A stretch of DNA of 64,000 bases from Sphingobium sp. Z007 (GTDB lineage Bacteria > Pseudomonadota > Alphaproteobacteria > Sphingomonadales > Sphingomonadaceae). Below are positions 35,684 to 46,688 of this stretch, piece after piece. Where the stretch lies: positions 744,001 to 808,000 of the forward strand of contig NZ_FBXK01000005.1 of assembly GCF_900013425.1 (NCBI RefSeq). The letters run 5' to 3'. A program made the translations under genes and the position numbers. The stretch's first letter is position 1; the number at the start of each line of letters is the position of its first letter. Under the pieces are notes generated by a model. The model was not told the origin of the DNA. It saw only the letters and a list, made by a program, of their open reading frames with translations, and did not search any database.

Positions 35684-36163
35684 ATGCAAAGCGCCGCCTT
35701 TCTTGATCCTGGCCTCCACCGCCGACTGGTGGACGGACTCTATCTCGAAGCCATGGTCATGGCCGATGAAGCGCGCGCCTATTTCGACGGCAGGGCCTCG
35801 CTTGATGACGGCGTGGACGATCCGCTGCGCCGGGTCGCCTTCGCCTGCGAATCGTTGAAGGTGACGACCCGCCTGATGCACATCATCGCTTGGTTGCTCA
35901 GCCAACGGGCCTGGCAGCGGGGCGAGATCGAACAGGTCGATCTGTCGGACGAGAAATATCGGCTGGGCCGCGCCTCGCATACGGAGGCCGCCCTGGCCGA
36001 CGATTTCCCCTTCGCCGCCCGCGCGCTGATCGACGCGAGCCAGGAACTTTACGATCGCGTCGCCCGGCTACAGGAGCGGCTGGACGCTATGACGACCTCC
36101 GCCGCCACCCTGGGCGTCAGCCCGGCGCGCGCGCTGATGGACCGGTTGAACACCGCATTCTGA
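35684..36163 (+). CDS. DUF1465 family protein
   Basis: 159 residues. 'FLDPGLHRRLVDGLYLEAMVMADEARAYF', 'ACESLKVTTRLMHIIAWLLSQRA' and 'DEKYRLG' are the conserved blocks of DUF1465, an alphaproteobacterial family of helical cytoplasmic proteins with no established function. It has a C-terminal coiled-coil. The ATG at 35684 lacks a good ribosome binding site. It stands between the YdcH gene and tamA, all on the same strand. Confidence 0.85.
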   Translation: MQSAAFLDPGLHRRLVDGLYLEAMVMADEARAYFDGRASLDDGVDDPLRRVAFACESLKVTTRLMHIIAWLLSQRAWQRGEIEQVDLSDEKYRLGRASHTEAALADDFPFAARALIDASQELYDRVARLQERLDAMTTSAATLGVSPARALMDRLNTAF

Positions 36164-36240
36164 CGATTGGCCTGTAATTGGCGGCGATCGGCGCTGTCTG
36201 GGGCTGGCGTTCGCGCCCGCACTTGGTCTAGACCCACGCC

Positions 36241-38310
36241 ATGACCGATGGTTTGCGGATACGACGCCGCTCTTCAGGCCGCCCGCACGCCGCCCGGCTC
36301 CTGCTTGCGCCGCTGCTTCTGGCGGCGCCCGTCGCCGTGCGTGCGCAGGAGACGCCGGCCGAGGTCGCGCCGGTCCCGAACCAGTCGCTCGATGCGATGC
36401 CCGATATCGGCGTCGATTGGCCCGACATGGGCCAGCCCGACACGGTTCCGCCGCTTCCCGAAACCCCGGTCGATACCACGGCGCAGGCTGGCGATCCCGC
36501 TGACCCTGCCGCGCCCGATGCCCAGCCGGTCGCCGACACGACCCCGGTCAACGCGGACGACGCCGTCACCTTCGCCGACGCGGGCGAAGAGCGGCGCTAT
36601 ACCGTGCTGCTGAGCGGCCTTGATGCCATCGCCGACGCGCAGTTCACCTTGCGCTTCGACGAACTCTCGGTGCTACGCCAGGGACAGGGCAAGTCCGCCA
36701 ACCTCGCCCAGATCAATCGGCGCATGAAGGAAGATGGCGAACTGCTCGACCGGTTGCTGCGCGCAAAGGGCTATTATGCTGCGCGCATCCGCAGCGCCGT
36801 CGCCGTGCCCCCACCGGGCAGCGACCGGCTCGCCGTCACCTTCGATATTACGCCCGGCACCCAATATCTGCTGGGATCGGTCGATGTCACGGGCCTGGCC
36901 GAAACCGCCGGGCAGGAGGCGAGACTGCGCGCCGCCTTCCCGCCCAAGGTGGGTGATCCGGTCGATGCCGACACGATCCTCGCCGGGCGCGACGCGCTGG
37001 CGCTCAAGCTGTCCGAAAGCGGCTTTCCCTTCGCCAGGGTGGATGAACCCGAAGTGCGGATCGATCATGAGGAGCGCAAGGGCGACCTCGACATCATTGT
37101 CGCACCCGGCGGCTTCCGCCGCTTCGGCGCGATCCGCATGGACGACACCCGCCTGTTCGACGCCCATCATGCGCAGGAAATCGCCCGCTTCGATCCGGGC
37201 GACACCTATATGGCGTCCGATGTGGAGGATTTGCGCCGCGCCATCGTCGCCACCGGCCTCGTCTCCTCAGTCAGCCTGAAGCCGGTCGAAGCGGGCGATG
37301 GCGAGCATGTCGATCTGGCCGTCGATATTCGCCCCGCGCCATTGCGCACGATCGCGGGCGAACTGGGCTATGGCACGGGGGAGGGCTATCGCGCCGAAGT
37401 CAGTTGGCAACATCGCAACCTTTTCCCGCCCGAAGGCGCGGTGACGCTGCGCGGCGTACTCGGCACGCAGGAGCAGACCGCGTCCGCCACCTATCGCCGC
37501 AACAATTTCCATCGGCGCGACAATGTGCTGACCGGACTGCTGTCGGTCAGCAACATCAAGCGTGACGCCTATGATGCGCGCACCATCACTGTCGCGGGCG
37601 GGCTGGAGCGGACGACCAACATATTGTTCCAGAAGAATTGGGTGTGGCGGGTCGGCGCCGAACTGGTTGCGTCGGACGAAGCGGACGCCTTTTCCGGCGG
37701 CGCGCGCCGCACCTTCCTCATCGGCGCGATCCCTTTGAGCCTGACCTATGATGGCAGCGACGACCTGCTCAATCCCAGCAAGGGTTTCCGCCTCGGCGGC
37801 CGGATCAGCCCCGAATTATCGTTCCAGGACACGACCTTCGGCTATGCCAAGGTCCAGTTGGACGGCAGCGCCTATCAGCCGGTGGGCGAAAAGCTGGTGG
37901 TGGCCGCGCGGGCGCGCTTCGGCACTATCCTCGGATCGAAGGTCGATCAGATCGCGCCGTCGCGGCGCTTCTATGCCGGTGGCGGCGCGTCGGTGCGCGG
38001 CTATGGCTATCAGGCGATCGGGCCGCGCTTTGGCGAGGATGACAATCCGGTCGGCGGCAAGAGCCTGGCCGAATTCTCGCTGGAGGCGCGGGTGCGCTTC
38101 GGCAATTTCGGCGTCGTCCCCTTCGTCGACGCCGGCAATATCTCCACGACTTTCCTGCCACGCTTCCGCGACCTGCGCATCGGCGCCGGCATGGGACTGC
38201 GCTATTACAGCAATTTCGGTCCGATCCGCGTCGATGTCGGCACGCCGCTGAACCCGCAATCGGGTGATCCCAAGATCGCGGTCTATGTATCGCTAGGCCA
38301 GGCTTTCTGA
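36241..38310 (+). CDS. tamA: Translocation and assembly module TamA (Omp85)
   Basis: 689 residues. A signal peptide ('LLLAPLLLAAPVAVRAQ') and an acidic Pro-rich linker (40-105) are followed by POTRA domains (about 115-350) and a 16-strand Omp85 barrel ending in 'VYVSLGQAF', the C-terminal beta-signal with terminal Phe. 'VRGYGYQAIGPR' near 580 is the loop-6 RGY/F motif. TamA in the outer membrane works with TamB to assemble autotransporters and move phospholipids. The stop overlaps tamB's ATG (TGATG). The linker before POTRA1 is unusually long. Confidence 0.93.
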   Translation: MTDGLRIRRRSSGRPHAARLLLAPLLLAAPVAVRAQETPAEVAPVPNQSLDAMPDIGVDWPDMGQPDTVPPLPETPVDTTAQAGDPADPAAPDAQPVADTTPVNADDAVTFADAGEERRYTVLLSGLDAIADAQFTLRFDELSVLRQGQGKSANLAQINRRMKEDGELLDRLLRAKGYYAARIRSAVAVPPPGSDRLAVTFDITPGTQYLLGSVDVTGLAETAGQEARLRAAFPPKVGDPVDADTILAGRDALALKLSESGFPFARVDEPEVRIDHEERKGDLDIIVAPGGFRRFGAIRMDDTRLFDAHHAQEIARFDPGDTYMASDVEDLRRAIVATGLVSSVSLKPVEAGDGEHVDLAVDIRPAPLRTIAGELGYGTGEGYRAEVSWQHRNLFPPEGAVTLRGVLGTQEQTASATYRRNNFHRRDNVLTGLLSVSNIKRDAYDARTITVAGGLERTTNILFQKNWVWRVGAELVASDEADAFSGGARRTFLIGAIPLSLTYDGSDDLLNPSKGFRLGGRISPELSFQDTTFGYAKVQLDGSAYQPVGEKLVVAARARFGTILGSKVDQIAPSRRFYAGGGASVRGYGYQAIGPRFGEDDNPVGGKSLAEFSLEARVRFGNFGVVPFVDAGNISTTFLPRFRDLRIGAGMGLRYYSNFGPIRVDVGTPLNPQSGDPKIAVYVSLGQAF

Positions 38311-41300
38311 TGGCCGACGACGCACCCGCCGATCCGGTCGCCCCGCCGCCGCCCAAACCGCGCCCGCGCCGCGCTTGGGACGGGCGCTGGCAGCGTTGGC
38401 TGGCCGGGCTGTTGGCGGCGCTGGCTGTGATCGCGGCGGTCGCGCTGCTGTGGCTCGACACTGGCGGCGGGCATCGCTTTCTCGCCACCCGGATCGCGGG
38501 CATCAAATCGTCTTCGGGCCTGCGCATCCAGGTCGGCGGGATAGAGGGCAGCATCTACCGCAAGGCGGTTCTGCGCGACCTCATCCTGTCCGATCCCAAG
38601 GGCAAGTTTCTGGAAGCGCCCCGCGTCGAACTGGACTGGTGGCCCTTCGCCTGGCTGTCCAACCGGCTCGACATCGACCGGCTGGTGATCCCGCGCGCGA
38701 CGCTGCACAAATTGCCCAAGCTCAACCCGACCCAGCGGCGCGGCCCGATCCTGCCCGGTTTCGATATTCGCCTGATGGAATTCTCGGTCGGCCGCCTGAA
38801 TATCGCGCCCTCTGTTACCGGCCGCGCGCAGGTCGCGACCATGGCGGGCGACGCGGATATCCGCGGCGGCCGCGCCATCATCGATCTGGCGGCGCGCACG
38901 CTCGATGGCAGCGACGCGCTGACCATCGCGCTCGACAGTCGCCCGGACGATGATCGCTTCAAGCTCGACGTAACCATCAATGCGCCCAAGGGCGGGCTGT
39001 TGGCGGCCATGGCGGGATTGAAGCAGGATGCCAATCTGCGCATCGGCGGCAAGGGCAGTTGGAGCCAGTGGGACGGCCGCCTGTCCGCCACGCTGGACGG
39101 GGTGCCCGTCGCCGATGCCGTGCTGGCCGCGCGCAGCGGCGCCTATTCGGCGCGCGGCACGGTGGAGGGGAAGGCGATCGCGGGTAACGGGCTGTTGCGC
39201 CGCATCGCAGCGCCGCGCCTGACGGTGCGCGCCAATGGAACGATGGTCGACCGGGTGATCGATGGACGCCTCTCGCTCCGCTCCGCGTCGGTGGATCTCG
39301 CGGCCGACGGCGCGATCGACCTGCGCAACAATGCGCTCGACAATATGCGGATCGACGTCAAGCTGACCCGGCCCGAAGCCTTGCTCAAGGATGTGCGCAG
39401 CCGCGACGTCGCGGCCAAGATTAGGCTGGACGGCGCTTTTGCCGCGCTCGGCTATGAATATCTGCTCACCGCGCGCCAACTGACCATTGAAAAGGCGATC
39501 GTTAACGACCTGCGGGCAGAGGGTAAGGGGCGCATCACGCGCAACGGCCCGACTGTCATCCCCCTGCGCCTGCGCGCGCGCAGCGTCGATGGGCAGGGCG
39601 ATCTGGTCGCCGGCATATTGCGCAATTTCCAGCTCCACGGCGTGTTCCAGATCAAGGGGCAGCAGATCGTCAGCAATCCCATGCAGCTGCGATCGGACAA
39701 GCTGCGCGGCAAGCTGGTGGTGATCGCGGACCTCAAGACCGGCCGCTATGATGCGGGCTTGGACGGCCAGATCGCCAATCTCTTCATCCCCGGTTTCGGC
39801 GTCGTCGACCTGACATCCAAACTGCGCGCCGTGCCGCGCGCCGATGGCGGCTTCGGCCTGTCCGGCCATGCGCTGGCGCGGGTGCGGCGGCTGGACAATG
39901 AATTTCTGCGGACCCTGGGCGGCGGCCTGCCGATCGTGCGCAGCGGGCTGGAGTTGCTGCCCAACGGCGATCTGGGGCTGCGCGACCTGCGGCTGGAATC
40001 GCCATTGCTGATGCTGAGCGGGCAGGGCGTGCGCCATCGCGATCAGAGGCTGTATCTGGAGGGCAGCGGTCGCCACGGCCGTTATGGCCCGGTGACGCTG
40101 ACGCTGGACGGTTTGATAGACAAGCCGACCATCGACGTCACATTGGCGCGGCCGATGGATGCGCTGGGCCTGCGCGACGTGCGGGCGAAGCTGATCCCTG
40201 ACGCCAATGGCTACAGCTACACCGCCAATGGCGGATCGACGCTCGGCCCCTTCATTGGCCGGGGCGTCATCCTGTTGCCGCCGGGCGGGCAGGCGGTGGT
40301 GCGGGTCGCCAACCTGGCCGTGTCGGGCGTCACCGCCAGCGGCGATATCCGCCCCATTGGCGGCGGGCTGGACGGGCAACTCAGCGTCTTGGGACCAGTC
40401 ACCGGCTATATCGCGTTCAAGCCGGTGGGCGACAACCAGCAAGTCCAGCTCAAGCTGACCGCCAGCGACGCCGCCTTCGAAGGACCGACGATCATAGAGG
40501 TCCGGCGCGGCACGCTGGATGGCACCATATTGCTCGATCCGACCGGCACCACCGTCACGGCCACCGCACAGGCGCGGGGCTTGCGCGTCGGCGGCATCTT
40601 GCTCGGCCGCTTCGCCGCCAATGCCGAACTGGTCGATGGCAGGGGCAAGATACGCGGCAGTCTGTCCGGCCAGCGCGGCCGCCTGTTCGACTTGCAGGGG
40701 GCGGCGGACGTCCAGCCCGACCGCATCCGCCTGACCGCGGGCGGCACGATCGACAAGCGTCCGATCCGCCTGACCCGGCCCGCAGTGCTGACCCGCGCCG
40801 ACGATGGCTGGCGTCTGTCGCCTGCGACCATCGCCTATGCCGGCGGATCGCTGCAACTGGCGGGCGAACTGGGCGGCGCGGCTACCCATATCGAAGCGCG
40901 GATGCAGAAACTGCCGCTCGCCCTGCTCGACATCGCCTATGACAATCTCGGCCTGGGCGGCATGGCGACCGGGTCGCTCAGCTACGCCCAGCCGCGCGGC
41001 GGCCTGCCGACCGGCAAGGCGGAACTACGCATCCGTGGCCTCTCCCGCTCCGGCCTCTCGCTCAGCTCCCGCCCGGTCGATGTCGGCGTCAACGCCGTGC
41101 TGACCGGCGAACGGCTCGCGACCCGCATGGTCTTCGTCGCCGACGGCAAGACGATCGGCCAGGCGCAAGCCTTGCTTAATCCGCTCGGCACGGAGGGCGG
41201 CCTGGCGACGCGCCTCAACCGCGCGCCCTTCTTCGCCCAGTTGCGCTTCAATGGCACGGCGGACACGCTCTGGCGACTGACCGGGGTGGAGATCGTCGAT

Positions 41301-42506
41301 ATCGCCGGCATGGTCGGCGTATCAGCCGACATGCGCGGCACGGTGGGCGAGCCGGTCATCACCGGCACCTTCGCTACGGACGATGCCGCCATCACCAGCC
41401 CAGTTACCGGCATGCGTCTGAAGGGCGTCAAGGCGCGCGGGCGCTTTTCCGGCGCGCAACTGGTGATTTCCAACTTCGCTGCGACCGCGCAAAATGGCGG
41501 GACCGTCAACGGCACCGGCCGCTTCACCTTCAACGGCATCGCCGGGGTCGGCATGGACCTGGCGCTGCAAGCCGACAATGCCGCGCTGCTGGAGCGCGAC
41601 GACATCGCCGCCACCGTGACCGGCCCCATCACCCTGCGGTCGGACGGGGTGGGGGGCACGATCGGCGGTGACCTGGTGCTGAACAAAAGCCGCTTCACCA
41701 TGGGCCGCGCCGCCGCCGTGGCGCAGATCCCCGAACTCAAGGTGGTCGAAATCAACCGCCGCGGCGACGAGATCGAACGGCCCCGCACCAACGTCCCCTG
41801 GGCGCTCGCCATCAAGGCGCGGGCGCGCAATCGCCTGACCGTCACCGGCCTTGGCCTCGACAGCGAATGGCGCGCCGACTTGGACCTTGGCGGCACCGTC
41901 ACCAACCCCGCCATCGCCGGACGGGCGCAACTTGTGCGCGGCAACTATGAATTTGCTGGCCGCCGCTTCGAACTGCGCGAGGGCCGTATCCAGTTCGATG
42001 GCAGGACGCCGACCAATCCAACGCTCGACATCGACGCTGTCGCCGACGTCAGCGACTTGACCGCCACCATCCATGTCGGCGGCACGGGCCTCAAACCCGA
42101 CATCACCTTCACCAGCATCCCCGCCCTGCCGCAGGACGAATTGCTCTCGCGCATCCTGTTCGGCACGTCGATCACCAACCTGTCCGCGCCAGAAGCGCTG
42201 CAACTCGCCTCTGCCGTCGGCTCGCTCCAGGGCAATGGCGGCCTCGACCCGATCAACGCGGTGCGCAAGGCGGCGGGGCTGGACCGGCTGCGCATCATCG
42301 CGGCCGACCCGACCCAGGGCCAGGGCACGTCGATCGCGGCGGGCAAATATCTCACCCGCAAAACCTATGTCGAACTCATTACCGACGGACAGGGCTATAG
42401 CGCCACCCGGATCGAATATCAGGTGACACGCTGGCTCTCGCTGCTCGGCGCCATTTCCACGCTGGGCCGCGAAAGCGCCAACGTCCGGGTTTCCAAGGAT
42501 TATTGA
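38310..42506 (+). CDS. tamB: Translocation and assembly module TamB (AsmA-like)
   Basis: 1398 residues. An N-terminal TM anchor ('[19 protein letters not shown]', about 29-50) leads into a long periplasmic beta-taco made of repeated strands, ending with the conserved DUF490/TamB C-terminus '[19 protein letters not shown]', '[13 protein letters not shown]' and '[13 protein letters not shown]'. It spans the periplasm and pairs with TamA. Coupled to tamA by the 1-bp overlap. Long antisense frames are shadows. Confidence 0.95.
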   Translation: MADDAPADPVAPPPPKPRPRRAWDGRWQRWLAGLLAALAVIAAVALLWLDTGGGHRFLATRIAGIKSSSGLRIQVGGIEGSIYRKAVLRDLILSDPKGKFLEAPRVELDWWPFAWLSNRLDIDRLVIPRATLHKLPKLNPTQRRGPILPGFDIRLMEFSVGRLNIAPSVTGRAQVATMAGDADIRGGRAIIDLAARTLDGSDALTIALDSRPDDDRFKLDVTINAPKGGLLAAMAGLKQDANLRIGGKGSWSQWDGRLSATLDGVPVADAVLAARSGAYSARGTVEGKAIAGNGLLRRIAAPRLTVRANGTMVDRVIDGRLSLRSASVDLAADGAIDLRNNALDNMRIDVKLTRPEALLKDVRSRDVAAKIRLDGAFAALGYEYLLTARQLTIEKAIVNDLRAEGKGRITRNGPTVIPLRLRARSVDGQGDLVAGILRNFQLHGVFQIKGQQIVSNPMQLRSDKLRGKLVVIADLKTGRYDAGLDGQIANLFIPGFGVVDLTSKLRAVPRADGGFGLSGHALARVRRLDNEFLRTLGGGLPIVRSGLELLPNGDLGLRDLRLESPLLMLSGQGVRHRDQRLYLEGSGRHGRYGPVTLTLDGLIDKPTIDVTLARPMDALGLRDVRAKLIPDANGYSYTANGGSTLGPFIGRGVILLPPGGQAVVRVANLAVSGVTASGDIRPIGGGLDGQLSVLGPVTGYIAFKPVGDNQQVQLKLTASDAAFEGPTIIEVRRGTLDGTILLDPTGTTVTATAQARGLRVGGILLGRFAANAELVDGRGKIRGSLSGQRGRLFDLQGAADVQPDRIRLTAGGTIDKRPIRLTRPAVLTRADDGWRLSPATIAYAGGSLQLAGELGGAATHIEARMQKLPLALLDIAYDNLGLGGMATGSLSYAQPRGGLPTGKAELRIRGLSRSGLSLSSRPVDVGVNAVLTGERLATRMVFVADGKTIGQAQALLNPLGTEGGLATRLNRAPFFAQLRFNGTADTLWRLTGVEIVDIAGMVGVSADMRGTVGEPVITGTFATDDAAITSPVTGMRLKGVKARGRFSGAQLVISNFAATAQNGGTVNGTGRFTFNGIAGVGMDLALQADNAALLERDDIAATVTGPITLRSDGVGGTIGGDLVLNKSRFTMGRAAAVAQIPELKVVEINRRGDEIERPRTNVPWALAIKARARNRLTVTGLGLDSEWRADLDLGGTVTNPAIAGRAQLVRGNYEFAGRRFELREGRIQFDGRTPTNPTLDIDAVADVSDLTATIHVGGTGLKPDITFTSIPALPQDELLSRILFGTSITNLSAPEALQLASAVGSLQGNGGLDPINAVRKAAGLDRLRIIAADPTQGQGTSIAAGKYLTRKTYVELITDGQGYSATRIEYQVTRWLSLLGAISTLGRESANVRVSKDY

Positions 42507-42507
42507 T

Positions 42508-43902
42508 GTGAGCAAGAGCCGGATCGACGCCGCCGCCGCGATCAGCGTGACGGACCTGTTCACCATCGGCATCGGCCCGTCCAGCTCGCACACCGTCGGC
42601 CCGATGCGCGCCGCGCTGATGTTCATTGACTCGCTGCCCGCCCAGCCGCAGCGGGTGCAATGCGAATTATTCGGATCGTTGGCGCTGACCGGCCGGGGCC
42701 ATGCGACCGATAGCGCCGTCCTGCTTGGCCTGTCGGGCTATCGCCCCGAAGGTGTCGATCCCGATGCGATCCCCGCGATCCTGTCCGCCATCCGCACCGA
42801 CGGCCGCATCCGCGCGGGTAGCGCCGTCGGTCATTGGCTGTCGTTCGAGGAAGCGCGCGACCTCATTTTCCGCATGGGTGAGTTTCTGGAGGCGCACAGT
42901 AATGGGATGCGCTTCACCGCCTGGATCGACGGGCGCGACGACCCGCTGGTGCGCGACTATTATTCGATCGGCGGTGGCGCGGTGTTGCCCGGCACGACGC
43001 TAACCAAAGACGCGGCGCCGCTCGGCCACAATGTCGTCCAGCCCTATCCCTTCTCCTCCGGCGCGGAAATGCTGGCGCAGGGCGAAGCGACCGGCCTGTC
43101 GATCGCGACCCTGGTCTTGCGCAACGAAGGCGCCTGGCGGACGCAGGCGGAGACGGACGCCTTCCTTGACAGCGTGATAGACGCGATGAGCGCCTCGATC
43201 GACCGGGGGCTGGAGCAAGAGGGGCTGCTCCCCGGCGGCCTCAAGGTCCGCCGCCGCGCCCGCGCCATTCACCAGCGACTGCGGCTGCAACAGGATGCGC
43301 TGGGTCCGGCGCAGATATTCGAGTGGGTCAGCCTGTTCGCGCTGGCGGTGAATGAGGAAAATGCAGCCGGCGGCCGGGTCGTCACCGCCCCTACCAACGG
43401 CGCGGCGGGCGTGATCCCGGCGGTGCTGCATTATTACCGCCGCTTCGTGCCCGGCGCGGATCGGGACGGGGAACGCCGCTTCCTGCTGACCGCCGCCGCC
43501 ATGGGCTTCCTCTACAAGAAGCGCGCGTCCATCTCCGCCGCCGAAATGGGGTGCCAGGGGGAGGTCGGCGTCGCCTGTTCCATGGCGGCGGCGGGCCTCG
43601 CCGCCGTGCTGGGCGGCACCAACGGCCAGATCGAAAATGCCGCCGAAATCGGCATGGAACATAATCTCGGCCTCACCTGCGATCCGATCGGTGGCCTCGT
43701 CCAGATTCCCTGTATCGAGCGCAATACGATGGGCGCGGTCAAGGCGATCAACGCCGCTTATCTCGCGCTCCAGGGCGATGGCCGCCACATCGTCAGCCTG
43801 GACGCCGTCATCGAAACCATGCGCCAGACGGGCGAGGACATGGCCAGCCGCTACAAAGAAACCTCGCTGGGCGGTTTGGCGGTCAATGTCGTGGAATGTT
43901 GA
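42508..43902 (+). CDS. sdaA: L-serine ammonia-lyase (iron-sulfur)
   Basis: 464 residues from a GTG adjacent to the tamB stop (TGATGTG). The beta domain has '[16 protein letters not shown]' and the alpha domain '[15 protein letters not shown]' and '[16 protein letters not shown]', whose cysteines ligate the [4Fe-4S] cluster. It deaminates serine to pyruvate. Fused single-chain form as in E. coli SdaA. Cotranscribed with tamAB by position, without a functional link. Confidence 0.95.
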   Translation: MSKSRIDAAAAISVTDLFTIGIGPSSSHTVGPMRAALMFIDSLPAQPQRVQCELFGSLALTGRGHATDSAVLLGLSGYRPEGVDPDAIPAILSAIRTDGRIRAGSAVGHWLSFEEARDLIFRMGEFLEAHSNGMRFTAWIDGRDDPLVRDYYSIGGGAVLPGTTLTKDAAPLGHNVVQPYPFSSGAEMLAQGEATGLSIATLVLRNEGAWRTQAETDAFLDSVIDAMSASIDRGLEQEGLLPGGLKVRRRARAIHQRLRLQQDALGPAQIFEWVSLFALAVNEENAAGGRVVTAPTNGAAGVIPAVLHYYRRFVPGADRDGERRFLLTAAAMGFLYKKRASISAAEMGCQGEVGVACSMAAAGLAAVLGGTNGQIENAAEIGMEHNLGLTCDPIGGLVQIPCIERNTMGAVKAINAAYLALQGDGRHIVSLDAVIETMRQTGEDMASRYKETSLGGLAVNVVEC

Positions 43903-44082
43903 AAATTGTTCCCGCAATTCATCGCCCGATCTGCACGATTGCACGGTGAATGGAGCCGATTTCGTGACATTAAGGACACAGAATCAACTGTTTATCTCCC
44001 GTTCATGAAACTAACCCGGCCGCTCCGGCTTGTGCGTCTCACCCCCTGAGAGAGGGGAAGAATGACACACGGAGTATTTGTT

Positions 44083-44736
44083 ATGCGTAAGTTGATGGTC
44101 GCAACCCTTCTCGTCGGCGCCACTGTCGCCACACCCGTTTTCGCGCAGGATGTCGGCCCGACCTTCACCGGTCCGCGCGTCGAAGCGATCCTGGGCTATG
44201 ATCGCACCGGGGCCGGCAGTGACGTGGACAATGACAATGGCAATGACGATCAGAAGATCGACGGGCTGCTGTATGGCGTCGGCGCGGGTTATGACGTGAA
44301 CCTGGGCAGCGCAGTCGTGGGCGTGGAAGGTGAGTATACCGACTCCACCGCCAAGAGCAGCCGCAGCGACTTTTCCGACCAGTTCGGCTTTGGCCGCGTC
44401 AAGCAGGGCCGCGACCTCTATATCGGCGCGCGCGCCGGTATCCTCGCCAACCCCGCCACGCTGATCTATGTGAAGGGCGGCTACACCAACACGAAGCTCG
44501 ACGTGCTGGCCGGCGACAGCAATCAGGAAACCGACACCAATTTCAAGCTGGACGGCTGGCGCATCGGCGCGGGCGTGGAACGGGCGATCAACGCCAACAC
44601 CTTCGCCAAGATCGAATATCGCTATTCCAAATATGAAGACGCGAAGATCGAGTTCGCCAACGGCGCAACAAGCCGCGATTTTGGCATCGACACCGATCGC
44701 CACCAGGTGGTCGGCAGTGTCGGCTGGCGTTTCTAA
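44083..44736 (+). CDS. Outer membrane beta-barrel protein
   Basis: 217 residues from ATG 44083, with GGAG 8 bp upstream. The signal peptide ends 'PVFAQD'. The mature part is an eight-stranded porin-like barrel: 'GLLYGVGAGYDVNLG', 'LYIGARAGILANPATLIYVKGGYT', 'WRIGAGVERAINANTFAKIEYRYS' and terminal 'GSVGWRF' (Phe end). It is related to the OmpA-like/opacity-type barrels (OMP_b-brl). An Asp/Asn-rich loop 'DVDNDNGNDD' at about 46-55 may bind calcium. A UUCG-loop terminator follows the downstream repeat. Confidence 0.9.
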   Translation: MRKLMVATLLVGATVATPVFAQDVGPTFTGPRVEAILGYDRTGAGSDVDNDNGNDDQKIDGLLYGVGAGYDVNLGSAVVGVEGEYTDSTAKSSRSDFSDQFGFGRVKQGRDLYIGARAGILANPATLIYVKGGYTNTKLDVLAGDSNQETDTNFKLDGWRIGAGVERAINANTFAKIEYRYSKYEDAKIEFANGATSRDFGIDTDRHQVVGSVGWRF

Positions 44737-44756
44737 AGAACTGGCCCAGCACAACG

Positions 44757-44832
44757 TCCGTTCGTTTCGAGCCTAGTCGAGAAACGATAGAACTGCCTTA
44801 GCCACTTCTCGGCTTCGCTCGAAGCGAACGGA
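44757..44832. repeat. Dispersed 3'-end palindromic repeat, copy 6
   Basis: Ends TCCGTTCG / CGAACGGA with inner TCGAGAAACG and CTTCTCGGCTTCGCTCGAA. It lies 20 bp after the barrel gene's stop and just before its terminator. Confidence 0.87.
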
Positions 44833-44846
44833 GGGGGGCTGAAAGA

Positions 44847-44876
44847 AGGGGTCGGTCTTCGGATCGGCCCCTTTTT
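44847..44876 (+). terminator. Terminator with TTCG loop
   Basis: An 11-bp stem (two G-T wobbles) AGGGGTCGGTC / GATCGGCCCCT around a TTCG tetraloop, then TTTTT, about 110 bp after the barrel gene. Confidence 0.85.
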
Positions 44877-44936
44877 CGTAACGGTCATGCCTGTCCCCTC
44901 TATCTGCGCGGCTCCCCATCTGCTATTGACATCGAT

Positions 44937-45356
44937 GTGAGTAACGCGATTCCCCATAATGTGCCGATTGGCATCGATCCGGCCGACATCGACTTCATGG
45001 GTCATGTCAACAATGCCAGCTACCTGAAATGGGTGCAGGAGGCGGTGCTGGACCATTGGCGCGCACTGGCCCCGGCCGAAGCAGTCGCCCAGCATCTGTG
45101 GGTCGCGCTCAAGCATGAAATCACCTATCGCAAGCCCACCTTCCTGGACGACGACGTGATCGCGACCGTTCTGCTGGAAAAGGTGCAGGGCGCCCGCGCC
45201 TTCTACGAAACCATCATCAAGCGCGGCGAGGAAGTCCTGGCGGAGGTCAAGTCCAGCTGGTGCTGCATCGACGCCAGCAGCCTGCGCCCGGCGCGCCTGA
45301 CGCGCGAGGTGATCCAGCATTTCTTCGTTAGGGATGAGGGTGAGGCGGGACGGTAG
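44937..45356 (+). CDS. Acyl-CoA thioesterase (4HBT hotdog fold)
   Basis: 139 residues from a GTG. 'DIDFMGHVNNASYLKWVQEA' contains the active-site Asp and GHVNN of YbgC/4-hydroxybenzoyl-CoA-type thioesterases. 'VALKHEITYRKPTFLDDDV' and 'VKSSWCCID' are the later strands. It hydrolyses acyl-CoA thioesters; chain preference is unknown. No ribosome binding site is obvious. Confidence 0.88.
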   Translation: MSNAIPHNVPIGIDPADIDFMGHVNNASYLKWVQEAVLDHWRALAPAEAVAQHLWVALKHEITYRKPTFLDDDVIATVLLEKVQGARAFYETIIKRGEEVLAEVKSSWCCIDASSLRPARLTREVIQHFFVRDEGEAGR

Positions 45357-45461
45357 CGTCGGTGTGGTCATAAAGGGTGGAAGTCACAAGGTCGGCTTTT
45401 GAAATGCACACCCGCCATTGCTGACGTTGCATATTGAGGGTATTTTCGGGTAGCTCGAACT

Positions 45462-45950
45462 ATGAAGCCTTCCAAGAATGTCCGCCGACGCGAAGGCGAT
45501 CTCCTTGCAATTGATCTCGAAGATGGCCGACGTTCATATGCTCATGTCGCGGCTGAACCACTGATCGTGTTCTTCGAAGGTTGTTTCACGGACAATCTGA
45601 CATCCGAGGAAATCGGCGGTCTTCCGATACTATGCCGTTTGTGGGTCGCAAACCATGCGATAACCAAGGGGCGTTGGTCGATAGTCGGCCGAGCAGCGCT
45701 TGCGCCAGAAAATCAAGAAGAACCATTCTTCTATAAACAGGATGCGATCACGGGCCGGTTATCGCTATATCATTCCTCCTTCGCACAAACGAATTGGGAG
45801 CGAGCCGCAAGTTTAGCGGAATGCGAAGCCTTAGAATGCGCAGCCGTTTGGGAGCCGGAACACGTCGAAGATCGATTGCGGAACCATTACGATGGAAAGC
45901 CAAATAAGTGGACCGAGAGCCTCGAGATCAACGTAGCGGCGATCTCCTAG
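45462..45950 (+). CDS. Imm26-like orphan immunity protein
   Basis: 162 residues. 'RRREGDLLAIDLEDGRRSYAHVAAEPLIVFFEG' matches the opening of immunity protein 26 (PF15428-type: GDxxAIxLxDGRxxYxRV...FFD). The remainder ('NHAITKGRWSIVG' and 'EPFFYKQDAITGRLSLY') also fits. Such proteins normally neutralise a toxin encoded alongside, but no toxin is adjacent. The base composition is visibly lower in G+C than its neighbours, suggesting recent acquisition. The exact family is my judgement and could be a close relative of Imm26. Confidence 0.7.
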   Translation: MKPSKNVRRREGDLLAIDLEDGRRSYAHVAAEPLIVFFEGCFTDNLTSEEIGGLPILCRLWVANHAITKGRWSIVGRAALAPENQEEPFFYKQDAITGRLSLYHSSFAQTNWERAASLAECEALECAAVWEPEHVEDRLRNHYDGKPNKWTESLEINVAAIS

Positions 45951-46013
45951 AGACATCTGCTTTGCGCGGCGGACTTCGGCAAGGCTAAGGCCGACTTTTG
46001 GTTGCTCTCCAAC

Positions 46014-46688
46014 TTAAAGCGTCGCCTCAATCTCCCGCGCCGCCATATCCGGGTTCTCCGCCAGGCTGATCGGCCGCCCCACCACCAGGATCGACGCGCC
46101 CCGGTCCAGAGCCTCGCGCGGGGTCACGGCGCGTTTCTGGTCGCCCAGCGCGCCGCCCGCGGGCCGCACGCCCGGCACCACGAAGAAGCCGTCGGACCAA
46201 TGTTTCTTGACCACGGCGACTTCCTCGCCCGAACAAACGATGCCGTCCAGCCCGGCGCTCTGCGCCAGGTCGGCCAGGCGGCGGACCTGATCTTCCGCCT
46301 TCCCACCTACGCCGATGTCCAGCAGGTCCGCATCGTCCAAGCTGGTCAACACGGTCACGGCCACGACCTTGGTCTTGACCCCGGCCGCCGCCTTCGCATC
46401 CTCCAGCATCGCCCGGCCGCCCGCGGCATGGACGGTCAGGATCGCGGGTTCCAGCACATGCAGCGCCTGCACCGCCTTGGCCACCGTATTGGGAATGTCG
46501 TGGAGTTTCAGGTCCAAGAAGATCGGCAGGCCAAACTTCATCATCTCATGCACGCCGTGATGGCCGTTGGCGCAGAAAAATTCGAGGCCCAGTTTCAGCC
46601 CGCCGACATGATGCTTCACCTGACCGGCCAGCGTCTGCGCCTTGGTCAGGTCGGGCGTGTCGATGGCGACATAGATGGGGCTGCTCAT
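46014..46688 (-). CDS. pyrF: Orotidine 5'-phosphate decarboxylase
   Basis: 224 residues from ATG 46688. 'PIYVAIDTPDLTKAQTL', the catalytic 'DLKLHDIPNTV' (Asp-Lys-Asp) and C-terminal 'VVPGVRP' with 'VVGRPI' are the PyrF signatures. It converts OMP to UMP in pyrimidine synthesis. The ATG overlaps the LapA gene's TGA (ATGA), so they are cotranscribed. Confidence 0.96.
   Translation of the reverse strand: MSSPIYVAIDTPDLTKAQTLAGQVKHHVGGLKLGLEFFCANGHHGVHEMMKFGLPIFLDLKLHDIPNTVAKAVQALHVLEPAILTVHAAGGRAMLEDAKAAAGVKTKVVAVTVLTSLDDADLLDIGVGGKAEDQVRRLADLAQSAGLDGIVCSGEEVAVVKKHWSDGFFVVPGVRPAGGALGDQKRAVTPREALDRGASILVVGRPISLAENPDMAAREIEATL

Noticed and set aside
38283-40889. 868-codon minus-strand frame over tamB
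   Set aside because: Low-complexity Gln/Ala/Arg composition from antisense codons; the plus-strand TamB is complete.
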